From contig NC_044600.1 of the NCBI RefSeq assembly GCF_901933205.1, positions 2,356,001 to 2,420,000 on the forward strand: a stretch of DNA of 64,000 nucleotides, given 5' to 3'. Numbering within the stretch: the stretch's first letter is position 1; each line of letters starts with the position of its first letter. Position numbers and translations under genes: made by a program. Under the pieces are notes generated by a model. That model made no database searches. It was not told the origin of the DNA and saw nothing but the letters and a program-made list of their open reading frames with translations. Origin of the DNA: Camarhynchus parvulus (taxonomy: Eukaryota > Chordata > Aves > Passeriformes > Thraupidae). Of the stretch, positions 37,579-51,782 are shown in pieces.

Positions 37579-37992
37579 CAGGAAATATAGGATGAAAAAA
37601 GGCTGGAAAGAATGTTTGGACATGAACTTTGGGGCCCAAATGGAAGTAGATCAAAAGATTCCTGAATTTAAACAAAACAGAGATTTTTCAATGTGTCATG
37701 AGCCTTAGGGAAAAAAAAAAAACCAACCAAACAAAAAATTAAAAATTACATGGATTTCAAATTCTAACTCAATTATACAGAATATTTTAAAGCTTTCAAT
37801 TTCCAAACACTACACTAACAGCAAGAGCATCCATCCATGAGAGAGGCAGAATTAGAAAAAAATCAAAGCCAAAAAAACCCTCAAAAAACTAATAGCAATA
37901 ATAACCAATCCAAGCTTTTCTTTTTAATTTTTAAACAAAAATCTTGGACATGAGGTGGATATAATCTCATTCAGGCATATCTTTTACAATCC
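37579..37992 (-). repeat. Inverted repeat arm B (unidentified dispersed or duplicated sequence)
   Basis: About 414 bp, the reverse complement of arm A (33534-33949). Identity stops on both sides at matched points: CAGGAAATATAGGATGAA on the inner side and CTTTTACAATCC on the outer side. The arms are separated by about 3.63 kb that includes a CR1 end and the 26-bp minisatellite. Confidence 0.85.
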
Positions 37993-40900
37993 ATCAGATG
38001 CTTGACTGCCAAAGGTAAATTTTTATGTAAGACAAGTAGAACTTAACTAGAAATAAGTTTTCTAATGAGCTAATGTTTAGCATACTTAAAACTGAAAAGT
38101 ACCAGAGCAGACCTGATATTATGAGAAGAGCACAAAATTCCAAAGTAGAATTCACTGGAAGGAAGAGGACATGGAGAGGGTCCAATCTTTCCAATATTTT
38201 CCAGCTTGACAGACTGGGGTGCAAAATTATTTGGGAGTTGAAAAGCACTCATTTAATTATGTTGAGAGTAAGAAATTTTTTTTTTGGTTGCTGTTTAAAT
38301 GTTGTCTGAGCTTTTAATGGATATAAAATTTTGAATATTGTTACTGTTTGCTTTCCCTTTATTTCAATATTCTGAAACATTTCTGGAGGAAATCTCCAAG
38401 CTGTAAGCAAACCTTTAATGGACATGTTAATACAAATTATACAGATGGGCAAGCTAAGGATTTATTAGGAACTCCAACTGCTAAATTTCCTTTGAAGTGC
38501 TCAGATTCAGCACATCCCCACTACAAACCCAGAGGTGAAGTGATAAATTTTGTAAATTGAAAACAGAGACACACTAAGCTCGCAGTTATTTAAATAGTTG
38601 CTCAAGGGATTCAGGGCAGAAATTGATGAGTTTACGGAAGAAAGTTCTTGTCCTGGGGGTCTCAGGGAATGGAGCCAGACTCCAGCTGCTGCAGCTGGGA
38701 CACACCTTGGCCCTGCCACGTGTGGCTGTGACCAGCACAGCTGCCCAGAGCCATCCTTCCCTCAAACTCAACTGCTTCTTTTCAACACAAACCATTTCTG
38801 CTTTCAGCTGCTGTCATGGCTTTTACTCCACTATTATTTTGATTTCTCCTTGAGGCTCAGAATCAGATGCTTTGTGGGTTGTAAATAGCAAACATGAAAG
38901 AATAATTATTAATGCAATTATCAAACTTATCACGGATGTCAAAAAAAAACCAACAACTCTTCAATAAAACCTACTTTAGGAGATTAAAGCTTTCCAAGAG
39001 ACCCAGAGACATTTACATGTTTTGATCTGGGAAGGAATGTAAAATCCCACTAATGACAGCAAATCACACCAGGTATGAACAACTCCTGACAGGGGAGTAT
39101 TGGGAGGAAGCAAAATTCCAGAGTGACGAAGGGAAGGAACTCCAGGAATCTGGGACAAAACCCTGAAAGGTGCCTGTCTACATAAAACTGACTTTGCTGC
39201 TGTGACCTGTGCTCCACAGACATGACCATCTCTGGTTTTGGCTCATGGGGGCCATGGGTTGATTTATGTCCTCTCTTTCTGTAGGAAAGCCTCCAAGGGT
39301 TTATGAGAATGCATGAAAAATCAGGCCAAGTACTGAGAATGAGAAATGAAACCCAAGTGCTGAAGGTAGAGGGAAAGGACTAAAAGGAGGATCAATCCTG
39401 AAAAGTAAAGGAACATAAAATGACCACAGGCAGAAGGATGAGCAAGCAGTGACGTGGTGGGACCACAGCAAAGCAGAAGAAATGGGAGGAAATTAAGGGG
39501 AAGGTACAGGTGAAGAAAAATTGAAGAGAGTAACAGAACATAAACTAATTACTTATGTTTATTTTTCCTAGGATCTTAGCTGCCAGAACATTGCCTCCAC
39601 TTGCTTCATTCCATCAGACTCCAGAAGACATGTAATTAAATCCCTGCTTGACTAAATAACCCAAAATTCCTTCTTCTCAATTGGTTTGCCAACATACCTA
39701 ATAGTAAAAAAGACATTGACTGATTGAAGTGTTTGGCCAGGTCATTATTCCTGATATTACAGTATTTTAAAAACTGCATCTAGAGTATAAAAAACTATTT
39801 ACAAGCAATTAATGTCATATTTCACATTAAATATAGTATTAAATTAAACTGCATGAATATGCAATGAAATATAATTTGCCACCAGTTCAGAAATTCCGTA
39901 ATAGGTAATTTCAGTGAAAGAGTTATTTCAATCATTACTTATTAAATAATATTCACCAATTATTGCCAGAAATAACGTGAAAGCCTTAGCTGTTAAAAAG
40001 TGTATCTTTCTTTGAAGGATATTCCTTATGTAGAAGGGCACAGTGAGGAAAGATGTGCTTAATTAAAAACCCCTGCACGTGCACACACACAGACACAAAA
40101 ATATACACTTTTCTGCTGAAATGGGTTTAGTTTCTGGTAATATCAGAACTTCCTTCAGGCATATTCACCTCTAGGTGGTTCAGTTTTGCCCAGTTTTACA
40201 CCAGGCCCCCGTGTATACAACCACTCAAATGCGCATTCACACCTTTAACCTCAAGGTTAAATCCTTAAATCCTGCACTTAAATCCTTTTTATTTTAAGGT
40301 GGGGAAAACTAACAGCTCAGAACTCCACAGAGTAATGAAGTAAAAGCTGTTGCTCTTATTACTCTCATTAAACAACCACGACTGCCCACAATAATTTTTC
40401 CCCATTTCCATATAGCCCGTGAAGTTTAAGAAGAAGAACAAAATCTTTTTTTATTTTATCAGTGAAGAAAAGCTTTCAAGCAATGCATTTTTTGAAATAA
40501 ATCATTAAGGTAAGCAAGTACATGCTAGAAGTAGATTTGTAAGACAGAGGAGGAGATGGAACAAAAGAAAAGGCAGTACAGAAATAAAGTTGCTCCTTCT
40601 ACAGAGCTCAAAGGACTGATGAAGTCAAACTTGCTGTGGGTAATGTTTTCATTTCCCATCCCTCCCTTTGCGGCACTCCTGATAACTTTGAGCAATGAGT
40701 TTCGAGCTCGTCTCTCTGTAAATTCAGCCAGGAAGCAAAGAGGACCTGCAAAAGTCACCCTCAGCAAAGGCCATGAAATATTTCAATGCAGTAATTGAGC
40801 CTGAGCTCCTCTGTTCCTTCAGGACTGCAGATACCTGGTACAAGGATTAGTTTGTCAGGAATGCAGAGGGGCTGAGTTTGGAGGAGAAAAGGAAGAGAAG

Positions 40901-41428
40901 ATGGGCAGCTGTGGAGAATCATGGTGTAATTATAGAAGAATCCCATCAGAAAATGACAGGATTCTGTTATCACAAGGTTTAAGTAGTGTAAACTTTGAGG
41001 TGTAAGATAAAGTATGGATGTTTTGCTCCAACATGAATCTCCATCTGGGCTGTTCACTGACATTAAACAGACATTTCTATTTTACAGGAGACTATGACTG
41101 CCTGATAAGAGAGACATGACCTTTCCTATTCCTCTCTCTTTCCCTCAACAAAAATGGTCTACTTCAAAATGTCATGGAAGTATAAGAACTTAATCTCAAA
41201 TCTGTCACAGGACCAATAGATTCATTGCCAATGCAGTCTTTTCTTTTTTTTTTCCTTGCCTACTCTTAATGTGCGGTAAGCAGCAAGTCAGGCTCTGCTT
41301 TCCTAACCAACAATCAAAATAAATTCACCCATCCATGACAATCCTTCCCTCACATGCATGCAATAAACTACTTGTTTTGAAGAACTATATTTTTGAGATC
41401 ATGTTTTGGATGAGGTGATTTAATCTGT

Positions 41429-41431
<3 letters not shown>
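37993..41431. other. Non-coding stretch, probable intron
   Basis: Unique AT-rich sequence; nothing recognised apart from short A or T runs (for example 38276-38285). Confidence 0.4.

Positions 41432-41464
<33 letters not shown>
41432..41464. repeat. Poly-T run (33 nt)
   Basis: The longest homopolymer in the window. It could be the tail of a retroposed sequence on the minus strand, but no body with known features is visible at higher coordinates. It is likely to be length-variable. Confidence 0.9.
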
Positions 41465-41469
<5 letters not shown>

Positions 41470-42429
41470 AGAACACATCGAAAAGTAGCAAACACTTCTC
41501 AGGAATGGTCCTGAAACCCTTCAAAATTTAGCAGAACCTTAGTTTAAACCTCATAAGTAGGTGGGGCTGGAAGGTCTGAAAAGTCACTGTCCACTCAGCA
41601 TCTCTCAATGATTTATTTATAGAGAAAATTTGACTAATTACACCTGAATTCTCCAAGAGAAGAGTCTAGAAAGATACATCTACTTTTTTTGATGATTTTT
41701 AAATACCTTTTTTCTTACTATAGAAATAATTTAAATTCATTTTACAAAGCAAGTGAACATATAAAGGGCATAATAAAGAAGAGATAATTAATTTGATTTT
41801 CCAGTCAGCTTTTCTTTTTGCCAATGGTACTATTAAGGCAAGCAGAATTCTTCACTTCCATTTTCCCAGTAAGTCTTGATTAAAATATAGCTACAATACA
41901 CGTCTTTTAATTGACTTTGGGTGATGTAGAAATGTGGCATTATTACAGATATTAGCTGCTCAAGAGAGATCAATGGATTATCTAAAATGTTAGGGGCAAG
42001 AATTACAGTGAAATCTCAATCTTACAATGAGCTTGGTGTCCTCTGCTTCAACCCAGGTGGCCTTGCCTTCCACTGACTTTAAAAAAAATGTTGAAAAACC
42101 CCAGTACTTTGTCAAATTGCATCTCTACTGCACACAGCCCAGCCCAGCCCTGTGAGGTAGCAGTGAGTTCAAGGGCACAGCTGTTGATGTCATCATGGCA
42201 ATTTTTAAACACCATTTTACTCAGTTCCTTGCAAAATCTTGTTTAATTACTAAATGTAAGTGCCTCAGTAAAGTCAGAAGAAGTTAAAAAGAATATCATA
42301 CCACTTTTGACATAATTTAATAGCATTAAAAATTCTGTTGGAATTTTGTTTCAGAAAACAACAAACCCTTCACAGCTCAGGCTTGGAATCAAACCTTTTA
42401 AAATCTTCTCTGATTTACCAGAGCATGCA
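41465..42429. other. Non-coding stretch
   Basis: Unique AT-rich sequence up to the next CR1 copy. Nothing was recognised. Confidence 0.4.
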
Positions 42430-42697
42430 CTGATAGGACAAGGGGGATGGCTTCAAACTGAAAGTCAGCAGGTTTAGATCAGATATCAAGAAGAAATTCT
42501 TTATTTTGAGAGTGGGCAGGGCCTGGCACAGGTGCCCAGAGCAGCTGGGGCTGCCCCTGGATCCCTGGCAGTGCCCAAGGCCAGGCTGGACACTGGGGTT
42601 TGGAGCACCTGGGACAGTGGGAGGTGTCCCTGCCATGGCAGGGGTGGAACAAGATGAGTTTTAAGGTCCCTTCCAGCCCAAATAATTCTGTGATTTT
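42430..42697 (+). mobile_element. CR1 LINE 3' end, plus orientation
   Basis: TGATAGGACAAGGGGGATGG, CTTCAAACTGAAAG, TTTAGATCAGATATCAAGAA, GAAATTCTTTA, GGCACAGGTGCCCAGAGCAG, GGCCAGGCTGGACA and AAGGTCCCTTCCAGCCCAAA, then ATTCTGTGAT, follow the last 270 bases of CR1. Its close relative at 31547-31790 shares CAGCTGGGGCTGCCCCTG-type wording, so both may belong to one subfamily. Confidence 0.92.
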
Positions 42698-45600
42698 AGT
42701 GGGAGCAAAACACAAAACCATGCAAAAGCCTTTACGAGAAGAACTCTGCACCTCAGCTCAGGCTGCAATCCAGAAGGGACCAGCACTGAGGGCTGAGTGC
42801 TGCAGCACATTACAAATTAACAGCTGGTAATTAGCAGGCTGTGGATGATTTGCATGCATTTCTGAAGCCTCCTGACACAATCCTGAGCAGGCTGCAGCAC
42901 AGCTGAAGGTTTGGACACACAGCATTGCAATGGAACTGCAGAGTGCATGGGGAAACCCAGGGGGAAGCATTATGAGGCAGTAAAACATTGTTATGCAGGG
43001 CAAAGCATCCAACTTTTTAAAAAGCCCAGCTTTATTTATGTGCTATCCTGCAAATTCAATTACAGGATTGAAAATTAGCTACAGGTCTTCTGCTTAAAAG
43101 TGCTTGTACTCATTTTAGTGGAGATTTCTTTCTGTCTCTATGCCTAAATTATTCCATTAAGCACAGGAACATGGTGACAATCTTCTGCAGCTGCAAATTC
43201 TGCTCGGTGCTCCCCTAATGTGGGCTGGCCAAATTAATCCAGCACGTAACTCATCTCCTCTGAAACATCAGTATTTCATTTACCATTAACTTTATGGAGA
43301 AAAAGCCCAAGCAAGAAGAAGCAGCTCTCACTGGAAAGGTGCCTGGCAGGGCCCAGCAGGCAGAGTTCAGCTGCAATTGGACCATGCAGGAGCATCAGCA
43401 CTGCCTGGAAGTGTCTGAAGGAGCACCCAGAGGCATTCTCTCTGAATAGTGCCACATATTTCCATTTAAAAAGTTCAAAACCAGCATTTTTCACCCGTTT
43501 CTTCTGTCTTGGTGTGCATTGAAGACTGTTACAATTTCACCCCCACAGCAATGTTAAATTAGCAAGAGAGGAATTTTACAACTGCATTACTTGAAAAATC
43601 CACATTGGAACAACAAAATAAGGCAAACACTGAGGTGGATGAAATGTCTATTTTCTATAACTTGCAAGTGGATATTCAGAGCTAAATCATCATATTTTGG
43701 GAAACGTCTGGCACATTTTTATGAGTTAACAATATCTCATATTCTGTTAACAACATCTTAAACTCTGCAGCCAGATTTATCCGTGTTCCCTGGTCTAACT
43801 CTGTGCCATCCCAGAACAGATTTTTCTGCAAATACTTATTATAAAAAAAAAGGCCCCAAAACAGCAACAACAACAAGAAGATAAACATGCTAACAGAGCT
43901 GTCATTGTACGTATTATAAACTAAGCTTGTAATGGGATTATTCTTTGGGAAATTTGTTAAAGAATTGAAGTTTGTGGTGCAGCAAGCTTAGAGAAAAAAT
44001 AATGAATTCACAGATGTTCACCTTAATGAACAACAGATTGAGAATATATTATTAAATTGAAAAGGATAAGTTTGCATATGTTGTCAAAATTAGGTTTTGA
44101 TCCTTACAAGCATTGTGCTAACGTGAATAATCAATTAATAATTGATTAAAGGCTTCCTCCAAATTGATCACTTTGGAATGTTTCATTATTTATTTAACTT
44201 CTCCTGAGAACTCAATAGATCAATGTGTGAATAGGTTACTCCTGGACACATTAACAACATTAATATATAGTATCCATCTCTGATGGAAAAGCCCCATTAG
44301 GCGATGGAGAAGTTGTCATATTGTTAAGGCTGAACACCACCAACCTTCCTGGCACAAGCATCCTCCTTCTGCAGGGTTTTCCCACCTTGCCTGGGTTTGG
44401 GCTGTGCAGCAGCAGCTTCAGGAATGAGATCTCAGCAGGGAGGGAGGATGGATTTGCCTGGGAGCTGCTGCAGGAGCCACTTCAGGAGCCAAGGGTGGGA
44501 AGGCAGGAGGGAGCCATGGCCAGCTCCCAGCCCTTCCACAAGCCCCAGCCCTGGGAAAAGCATCCAGCCCAAAGGGTGTCCATTCAGGAGATGAGAACTG
44601 TCACACACAGAACTGCACTTGGTGGTTTCTCATGGCAGGAATGAAATCTCACTCCAGGTCTGTTCCGGCAGAGCTGCTCTGCACTGAGCGCTGGTACAAC
44701 TTGAAATCAGGACTGGGATAAAGCCTCTACAAAACAGGGGAAGAATTTTATCATTTCCACCACACTACACTGCAGTGTGGACTTTGGGCCAGTCCTTCAT
44801 GCAATGCCACATCGAATTAACAGCAACAAACTTCATGGAGCTTAATGAGCCCCCTGTGGATGGGGGAGACTGCTGGATCCTGCCTGCTGACAGGAGAAAT
44901 GCCTTGGACAGGAGAAACTTGTGTCATTTCAGTGCATTACAAAGCAAGCTGCAATTTGAAAGCTGTGAAAAGTCACAAGAAATCTTGCTTTGAAATATTC
45001 TTCCACTACCCACTTCTGTTGGCAGCCACAATATGGAACACTCCTCATTTATTCCCAAGAGCTCAAGTCCCAGACTGGAGCAGGGAGCGTGGGGCAAGGT
45101 GAAAAGGGAAGAGCTGCTGGGGTGCCACTTCATTTACCAACAGATAGACACCCTCTGCAATAAAGTAGAAGATAAAATTTCCAGACAAACCCCCCCTGCA
45201 GTGCTTCAGCATCTTTAACTGACCAGCAGAGGCTCAAATCAAACTGCAGCAAATGGAATGGGACAGTCAGCAATGGCTCTCCAGAGCCTCCTGCCCAAAC
45301 CCTCTCGTGGGGGAAGTTCCTCTGCACCCCCAGCCAGATCAACCTCTGTCAGTGGGGTAAGGGAAGCAGTTTTTGTGTTCTTCGCCAAATTTAGTGTGTG
45401 GAGAGATGTTTCAGGAGTGCCTGGAGCCCTCTGCAGCCTTCATTGGGCAGGTGAACAACTCCATCACTGCAGCTCAATGCAGAGCAAATCACAAACCAAC
45501 ACCCAAAGGGTTTAGTCCAATTCCTGTTGGGCACATGACTTCTTAGAATCCCTTCTTCTAGTGCCATCGAAATTGGTTTTCTTTTTAATTTTTTGGCAAA

Positions 45601-48600
45601 AAAATGAAGTGAAATCAATTTCACACACACACACTTGCAAATACACGGAATGCACAAATAATGTATTGGGTAGGAAGTGAATGTCTCTTCAATGCAAACA
45701 CAACCTGTCCCTACAGGAACCTCAGCAGAATGTAAACAGTATTTTGGGAGAAGTTACCTCACCACTGCTACCTCAATAGCTCTCAAAAGCTGTGAAAGGA
45801 TGTTTGTGATCTATAGCAAGCTATAACACAAAGTGAATTTATGACACCCTAAAACCAGCCAAAATCTCCCCACAAAATCAACACCACCTTGCCAGGATTT
45901 ACGTAAGTAGCAGAGCTTATTTTCCAAGAAATATGAATTAATTTTTATATCGGTTCTCTTTCACTGAAGTTCCAGATTTTTTAAATGACAATATAAGCCT
46001 AAAATAATTCCCAGGTTTACATTAGATAAGCTGTTTTTTTTAATGCCAACCATTTGACCTGGAGCAGTAGAGGCTCATCCAGAACGTTTCACAAAACCAT
46101 TCCTCACATTTAGAAGAAAAAAAAAATCCAGGTAAAGGCATAATTTAACAAACCTTTCATATCTAAAATAATTTCAAACTCAGAAAAAAAACCAGTGCTT
46201 TCTTGTTCAGATGCAGAATATTCTGAAAACTAGACAAAACAGACAAAGAGAAAATGAAATACTGTGGTTTGAGAGGCTGATAACAGAGCTTGTAACAAAG
46301 CACTCTTTTCCACCTGGCTTTTGTAGACCCCAGAAAATACATTCAGCAAATTCAAATGCAGATGAGCTCAGGATGGAAAATGCCCGGCTACTCCTCAAGA
46401 TTCAGCCAAAACAGGGCAGAGAAACCCTTCTCAGCTGCCTGCCTTTGGAAATGCTTCTCAAGAGCTGCAATCCATATGGAAAGTGGTCATCAGAGACATT
46501 TGCTTAATAGCTTTATTAATTCTGTTTGTTTATTGAAAGCCCTTAACCAAATTGAATATTAATGTTATTTTCTGCAAGACATCCCAACAAGCCTAATCCT
46601 CAGATGTGCAGCAACTAATTAAAAAGTTGTGTGGATGAGAATTGGGTTACCCTTCACTTTGTCAGCAGACTTGCACACTGAAGCATGGATTTCCTGTACT
46701 TACTTAGACTGAAAGTGATTTAATTATGAAACAGAGTGCAACTGCAGTGTAAATGCAATTTATCGAAATAAACGATGCAATTGGAGCCCTGAAAAGTGCA
46801 AATTTACAGATGACATAAATATAATATTTTACCGGAGAAGCAAATGTTTTTTTGAAATACCATAAACCCAGCAGTGAAATGCTGAAGAGCTGCTGTAAAA
46901 CCAAGGAAAAGAAAATTAAAACTTTATAACAAGAGCAGCTCCTTTTCTACAGAATTGGTCACATTTGCCAGAGATGCTGCTCTCATACATTTATTCCCAT
47001 TATCTCTCCTCATTCTGAAATTACTTTGAGGCATAAGAATAAGAAGAATAAGGGTGATGAGTATTGAACAGCTGAGTCTAGACAATGGGCATGAGCTGGC
47101 CTTTGTCTTCTGCTGAGAGACCTTCTGAGATTGTGTGGTGCTGCACCTTTTTCTTTTTCTCTCTGAGAAATGGATGACTGAAGTCAGCAAATAATTTAGA
47201 CAAAGCCCAGCTTTCACAAGCCTAGGCACAAGAATACTCCTCTGATGTTTTATTTTCTTTTAAGAATGGTTCTATTCATTTAATGCATTTAAATACATTA
47301 AAAAAAAAAAAGAACTAAAATAAGAGAATGCTTTCCTTTGCTCCCAAGAACTTCAAAAGAACCAAACTATTATATAACATCAAATCAGATAATATTTTCT
47401 GGCTTAGAATTCTTGGTCTTTTTTTTTCTTAAACCTGAAGAACAGATGAATTATGACTGTTCATACCACCATTTCTATAAATTAGTACTTCTTTACTACC
47501 CAGAATATCATCACTAGGGTCCAGAAATTAATGTAGAGGTACAGAGACATGAAAGTGCTTGATGTGTTTGCCAAGTCTAAAATTTGCGGCACACTTAACA
47601 GACAAGAAATTCAGTATGCTTGAAATACTGTTTTTCTTTAAAAACATGACTGCTGGTATTCATAACCCTGGCAGACAGCTTTCACCTGCCAAGAAAGAAT
47701 CTATTTTTTTCAGAATAATTTAAATAAAAATAATTTTTTTTGAGAAAAAAAAATCCAGTGCAGCGCAGAAATGGAAGGCAAATGTTCTGCTAAAAACAAA
47801 AAGTGAGTTTATTTCTCTTTTTCCCTTTTTTGAGATTAAAACCATGTAAACAACGCAGAGTTTTGACTTTGTAGGGAAATGTGGAGTAGGTTCCCTCACT
47901 GAACAGACTGTGAGTGAGGCAGCCTGACCTTGCCATTGTGCTGCCGAGTCTCAGTTTAGCAGCAGAGGCTGAATCACTGCAGGAGCAGTGGCTTGGTGCT
48001 GCTTAAGGAGGAATTCCCCTGCTACAGGAACCCAGAAATGAAAAATGTCTGTGCAAGGATGGAATGAAGTTCTAATAACTGGAAGAAAAATCAAGGTCTC
48101 CTTACACAATTAAGCATCTCCTGCCCTGACTTTTAAGACAAAGTGTCCAACCTGTCTGAGCCACAGGCAGGAGTTTGTCTGTGAACTCACAAGCAGGAGG
48201 TTGGAAGGTGAAGCTAACCAACATTTCTTTTGCATTTCCAGCTCTGTACTCCACACCACACTTCCTGCCACATCCCATTCGAAGGCAAAGTTCTCTTATA
48301 AAATTCATATTTGAATTTTCCTCACCATTAAGGGATTTTTTAACACAATTCACGGTTTAACGGAGGTTGGGAACATCATATGATCAAAGTGACCATATGA
48401 TCATTTTCCTCCACACGACTTCCTCACCCAATCTGTCAATCCCACCAGGCTTTTCTGATACCATGGATATTCCACTGCCTGAGAGAATCCCCAGGTATTG
48501 CAACACAGCAAGGGCTGGCCAAGAGCTCTTTGAATTTCCCCATCCTCTGTTCCAAAGCAGGCATTGCTTTCCCTCACAGGCTGATTTGCACAGGCTTTTA

Positions 48601-48930
48601 TAAGGAGTCAGACAATACAGTAAATTAAAGGACAAATAAAACAGATTAAAAGTCAGCTATAAACGTTTCTTTTAAAACTGAAAAAAAAAAACAACCTCCC
48701 TGTAAGCCTTGTTTTAAGGAGATGTCAAAAAAAAACCCCTAACAATCATTTTATGACTCAACCTCTTGCCATGCATACTGAAAGTTATTTATGCCACCTG
48801 ATAATTTGGGCTTATTTTTTTTCCCTTTTTCTCCTAAATTGAATAGAACTGAACTGATGAGAGAGTGGGTTTGACTTCTCTGAATCAAAGGTATGATTAA
48901 AAATTAAAGCCAAGCTCCATTTTCCACATC
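42698..48930. other. Non-coding stretch, probable intron
   Basis: Unique sequence with a short CA run at 45622-45634. Overlapping frames on both strands at 44321-45515 reflect GC-rich stretches. No exon or mobile element was recognised. Confidence 0.4.
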
Positions 48931-48977
48931 TCGTGCACGTGCGACATGTGACACGCTCGAGCCTTTGTGCGCGCACA
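48931..48977. promoter_or_regulatory. CpG and E-box cluster (possible regulatory site)
   Basis: Seven CpG in about 47 bases, an E-box CACGTG at 48936-48941 and CATGTG at 48945-48950, followed by GTGCGCGCAC. CpG is rare elsewhere in this part of the window. Function is inference; it could be chance. Confidence 0.2.
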
Positions 48978-51782
48978 ACTCAACATCAGCTCCATGAAAT
49001 CTCTTCCCACCTGTGAAAGCCTCACAGCTCCAAGCCCTTGCCACAGATCTGCTCAGGTTTTGGGGAGCCCAGAGCAGCCTGGCAGCAAATAAAAAAATCC
49101 TTTCCAGGCCCTCTGGAGCCAGGTGCCTGCCCGGCTGCACCGTGGGCTGCTGTGCACTCAGCAAACTGCGACGGCACAGATGAGAAATGAGAAATTTTGA
49201 GGGCAATTGAGCACAATGAATTTTCACAGTGGATCAACACAAAGTCATTTAGAAGGGGTATTTCTGAAGCACTGATACAATGAACACATTTATAGTGTTC
49301 AATGGCCCTAAAAAAATCACCTTTTCACCTGTGGCAAAGCTGCTGCTGAGAGTGACTTCTCAGATGTTGGATTTTAATGTCTATTTATGTGCTGTGTGCA
49401 CAGATACATGTCAGCTCATACACATGCATACCTTCAATGCAGCAATCAGCTGCTTGGCATATTATGAAAAAAAATCTAAAAAATCTATTGAAACAAAATC
49501 TTCACTAAGATTTAAAACCCATCATGCTTTTTTTGACTCTTGCTGGTTGCAAAGTAACTCCATGGTGAAGGCAAATCTCATGCCAGGAATACCAAAAAAA
49601 AAAAAAAAAATAAAGCTGGTGGGCTACAGAAATCTGGTTATTTTACAGAGCAGGAATAACACCCCAACATCCTCTCCAGTTCTTCTCTTTCCCATAAAAT
49701 ACTGAATTGAGGAGCTCGCTGTGCCCAGCTCTGGTACAAGGGAGTTACTAAATTGTCTTTCAGCTCCATTCACTTTTCCTGCTGTAGTTTATAGGTGGGT
49801 ACACATACTCACTGATAGATTCTTATTTTTCTTTTGTGTTTTTATGCTTAATCTGGGTTGTTAAAAAGATCAGAGCTGTACTTTTGCTGTTGAGCCACTC
49901 CAGCAGCCCCAGTAACTCTTTTGTCCGTGCTGGGCATTTCAAGCGAGCCTGTGTTTGCATCAAAGCCTTGCCTTGGTCCATGGCTACTTATTATATCTGC
50001 AGGCATGGCAGCTAACAACAGGCACCTCCATTCCAATTTATTCTGCAGTGTCTCCATGCTTCCCTTCCCAGGGATTAAGCACCTTGAAGCACCATCTTGT
50101 TGCTATTTCTGTGCCCAATGCTGGTTATTTCTGAAATAACAATACATGCTTCAGTAATAACAAGTCATTTCCCCTTCCTCTGACTGACGAATGCATTTGC
50201 CACATTCTCCTCTCAGTGCTTTCCAGAGCAGTCAAATTAACCTTGTGCCTGTCTAACAGCCCGTTTCAGAGCTCTGTGCCCTCAGCACAAGCTGTCAAAG
50301 CAGTAAAATACAGCAGAACTGGGAGGCTCCAAGCCACCACTTAGAGATTACACTGAATTCTGGCACTTGTCTGTTCTGCTCTTTGCAGGAAAGAATTTAC
50401 AGCTCTTCTCTTGCTCAGGGCTCACACCCACCACAGGAGCTTCCCCTCACAGGTAAAGCATTGAAGAACACACTGTAGTGTCAATAAAGCTGTTCTGAGA
50501 AGTCAGAATAGTTTTATCCTTTATTACTACACTGTGAGGCTATGGATGATCATCATGCCATCATTTTAACAACAGGTGACTCCTCCTTCCCTTTCTACCC
50601 TTCCCCTTTTGACTTCTCCAGCCATCAGAACATTGCTGACATGTCAAGCACTACTGGCATGAATGTGTGACACCAAAAAAAACATCTGCTAAACAGGTAA
50701 AGCACTTTCTAGCTGAGGGAGCTGGAGAAAGGATACTTGCCTTGACACCTGCAAGCTTCCAGTGCCACTCCTCCCTTTATGACACCCATTTCTAGGTTAA
50801 TATTGCAGATGGAGAGCTATTCACAAAAAATCCTGTTTGTGTCTGGCATCTTTTGAGAAAGTATTGTGCTCCCAATGGTAGGAAAAGTGGCAGAAAATAA
50901 TACTTTAGTGGCAACTAATTCTCTGCAGCTATTTGTGAGAGCGCTGGATCCAACCCTCTCCTATTACAGAGCTTTTCTTCCCCTTGGTGGAATCAAGAAC
51001 AAAGCACTGAGTAACCCTCCTAAATCTCATTTCAGTTCCTCAGGCTGTTGCAGTAGCTGCCAAAGAGATACTGAGGTGTCTCCTTATCTGCACAAGCCAC
51101 TTTTTAAAGTCCCTGAAGGCTCTCAGAGGTCTTTAGGATATTGATGGATGCTCACTCAGGGTGTCCTTGTGCATTGATGGTCTGATGCAAATCCTGGGTG
51201 CCAGGGTGGGAACTGATCTGTGGGAGAGCCAGAGAGGCAACCACAGCCAGGAATGGGCAAGCAGAGCCTCACCTGCAGGGCTGGGAGCTTCTTGGCTCCA
51301 GACCTGGACAGCTGGAATGCAATAGGAGGGGAGGTGGCTGGGGAAATACAAAGTGCATGGATTAAGATGCTGTCATTGGTGGCAAATGCAGCAGTCATTC
51401 CCACTGCCACTCCTTCCTGGGAGGAGAATTTAAGACAGTTTGGAGGGTTTTTTCAGTTTCTCTGACAGAATTCTGAGATCTGAACAATCTTCATGAGAGG
51501 GCTTCTTTGGTTTCTTTATTTTGTTTGGGGTTTTTTTTGGGGTTTTTTTTCTGTTTCTTTTCCCCCTCTTCTTAGATCCTGCATCCCCTCGCAATGGCAA
51601 ATATCTGTTGTTTTGTACTAGTTTCTCTGCTTGAACAAACAGTAAAATGAATCCTCAAATACAAAGCCTTTCCTTTTTTTACCCCCTTAGTTACTTGTGT
51701 AGATGATGAATATATTTTTGATAAGGTTGATGAGATGAAGAAAAATTAGAGAGGACGAGAATAATTTTGACTGAAAGCAGTC
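48978..51782. other. Non-coding stretch, probable intron
   Basis: Unique sequence. A GC-rich patch lies at 49020-49170 and a T/G-rich run (GGGGTTTTTTTT repeated twice) at 51527-51551. Nothing else was recognised. Confidence 0.4.

Noticed and set aside
33534..37992. DNA transposon with 415-bp terminal inverted repeats
   Set aside because: No transposase remnant between the arms, no target-site duplication outside them, and the interior holds an unrelated CR1 end and a minisatellite.
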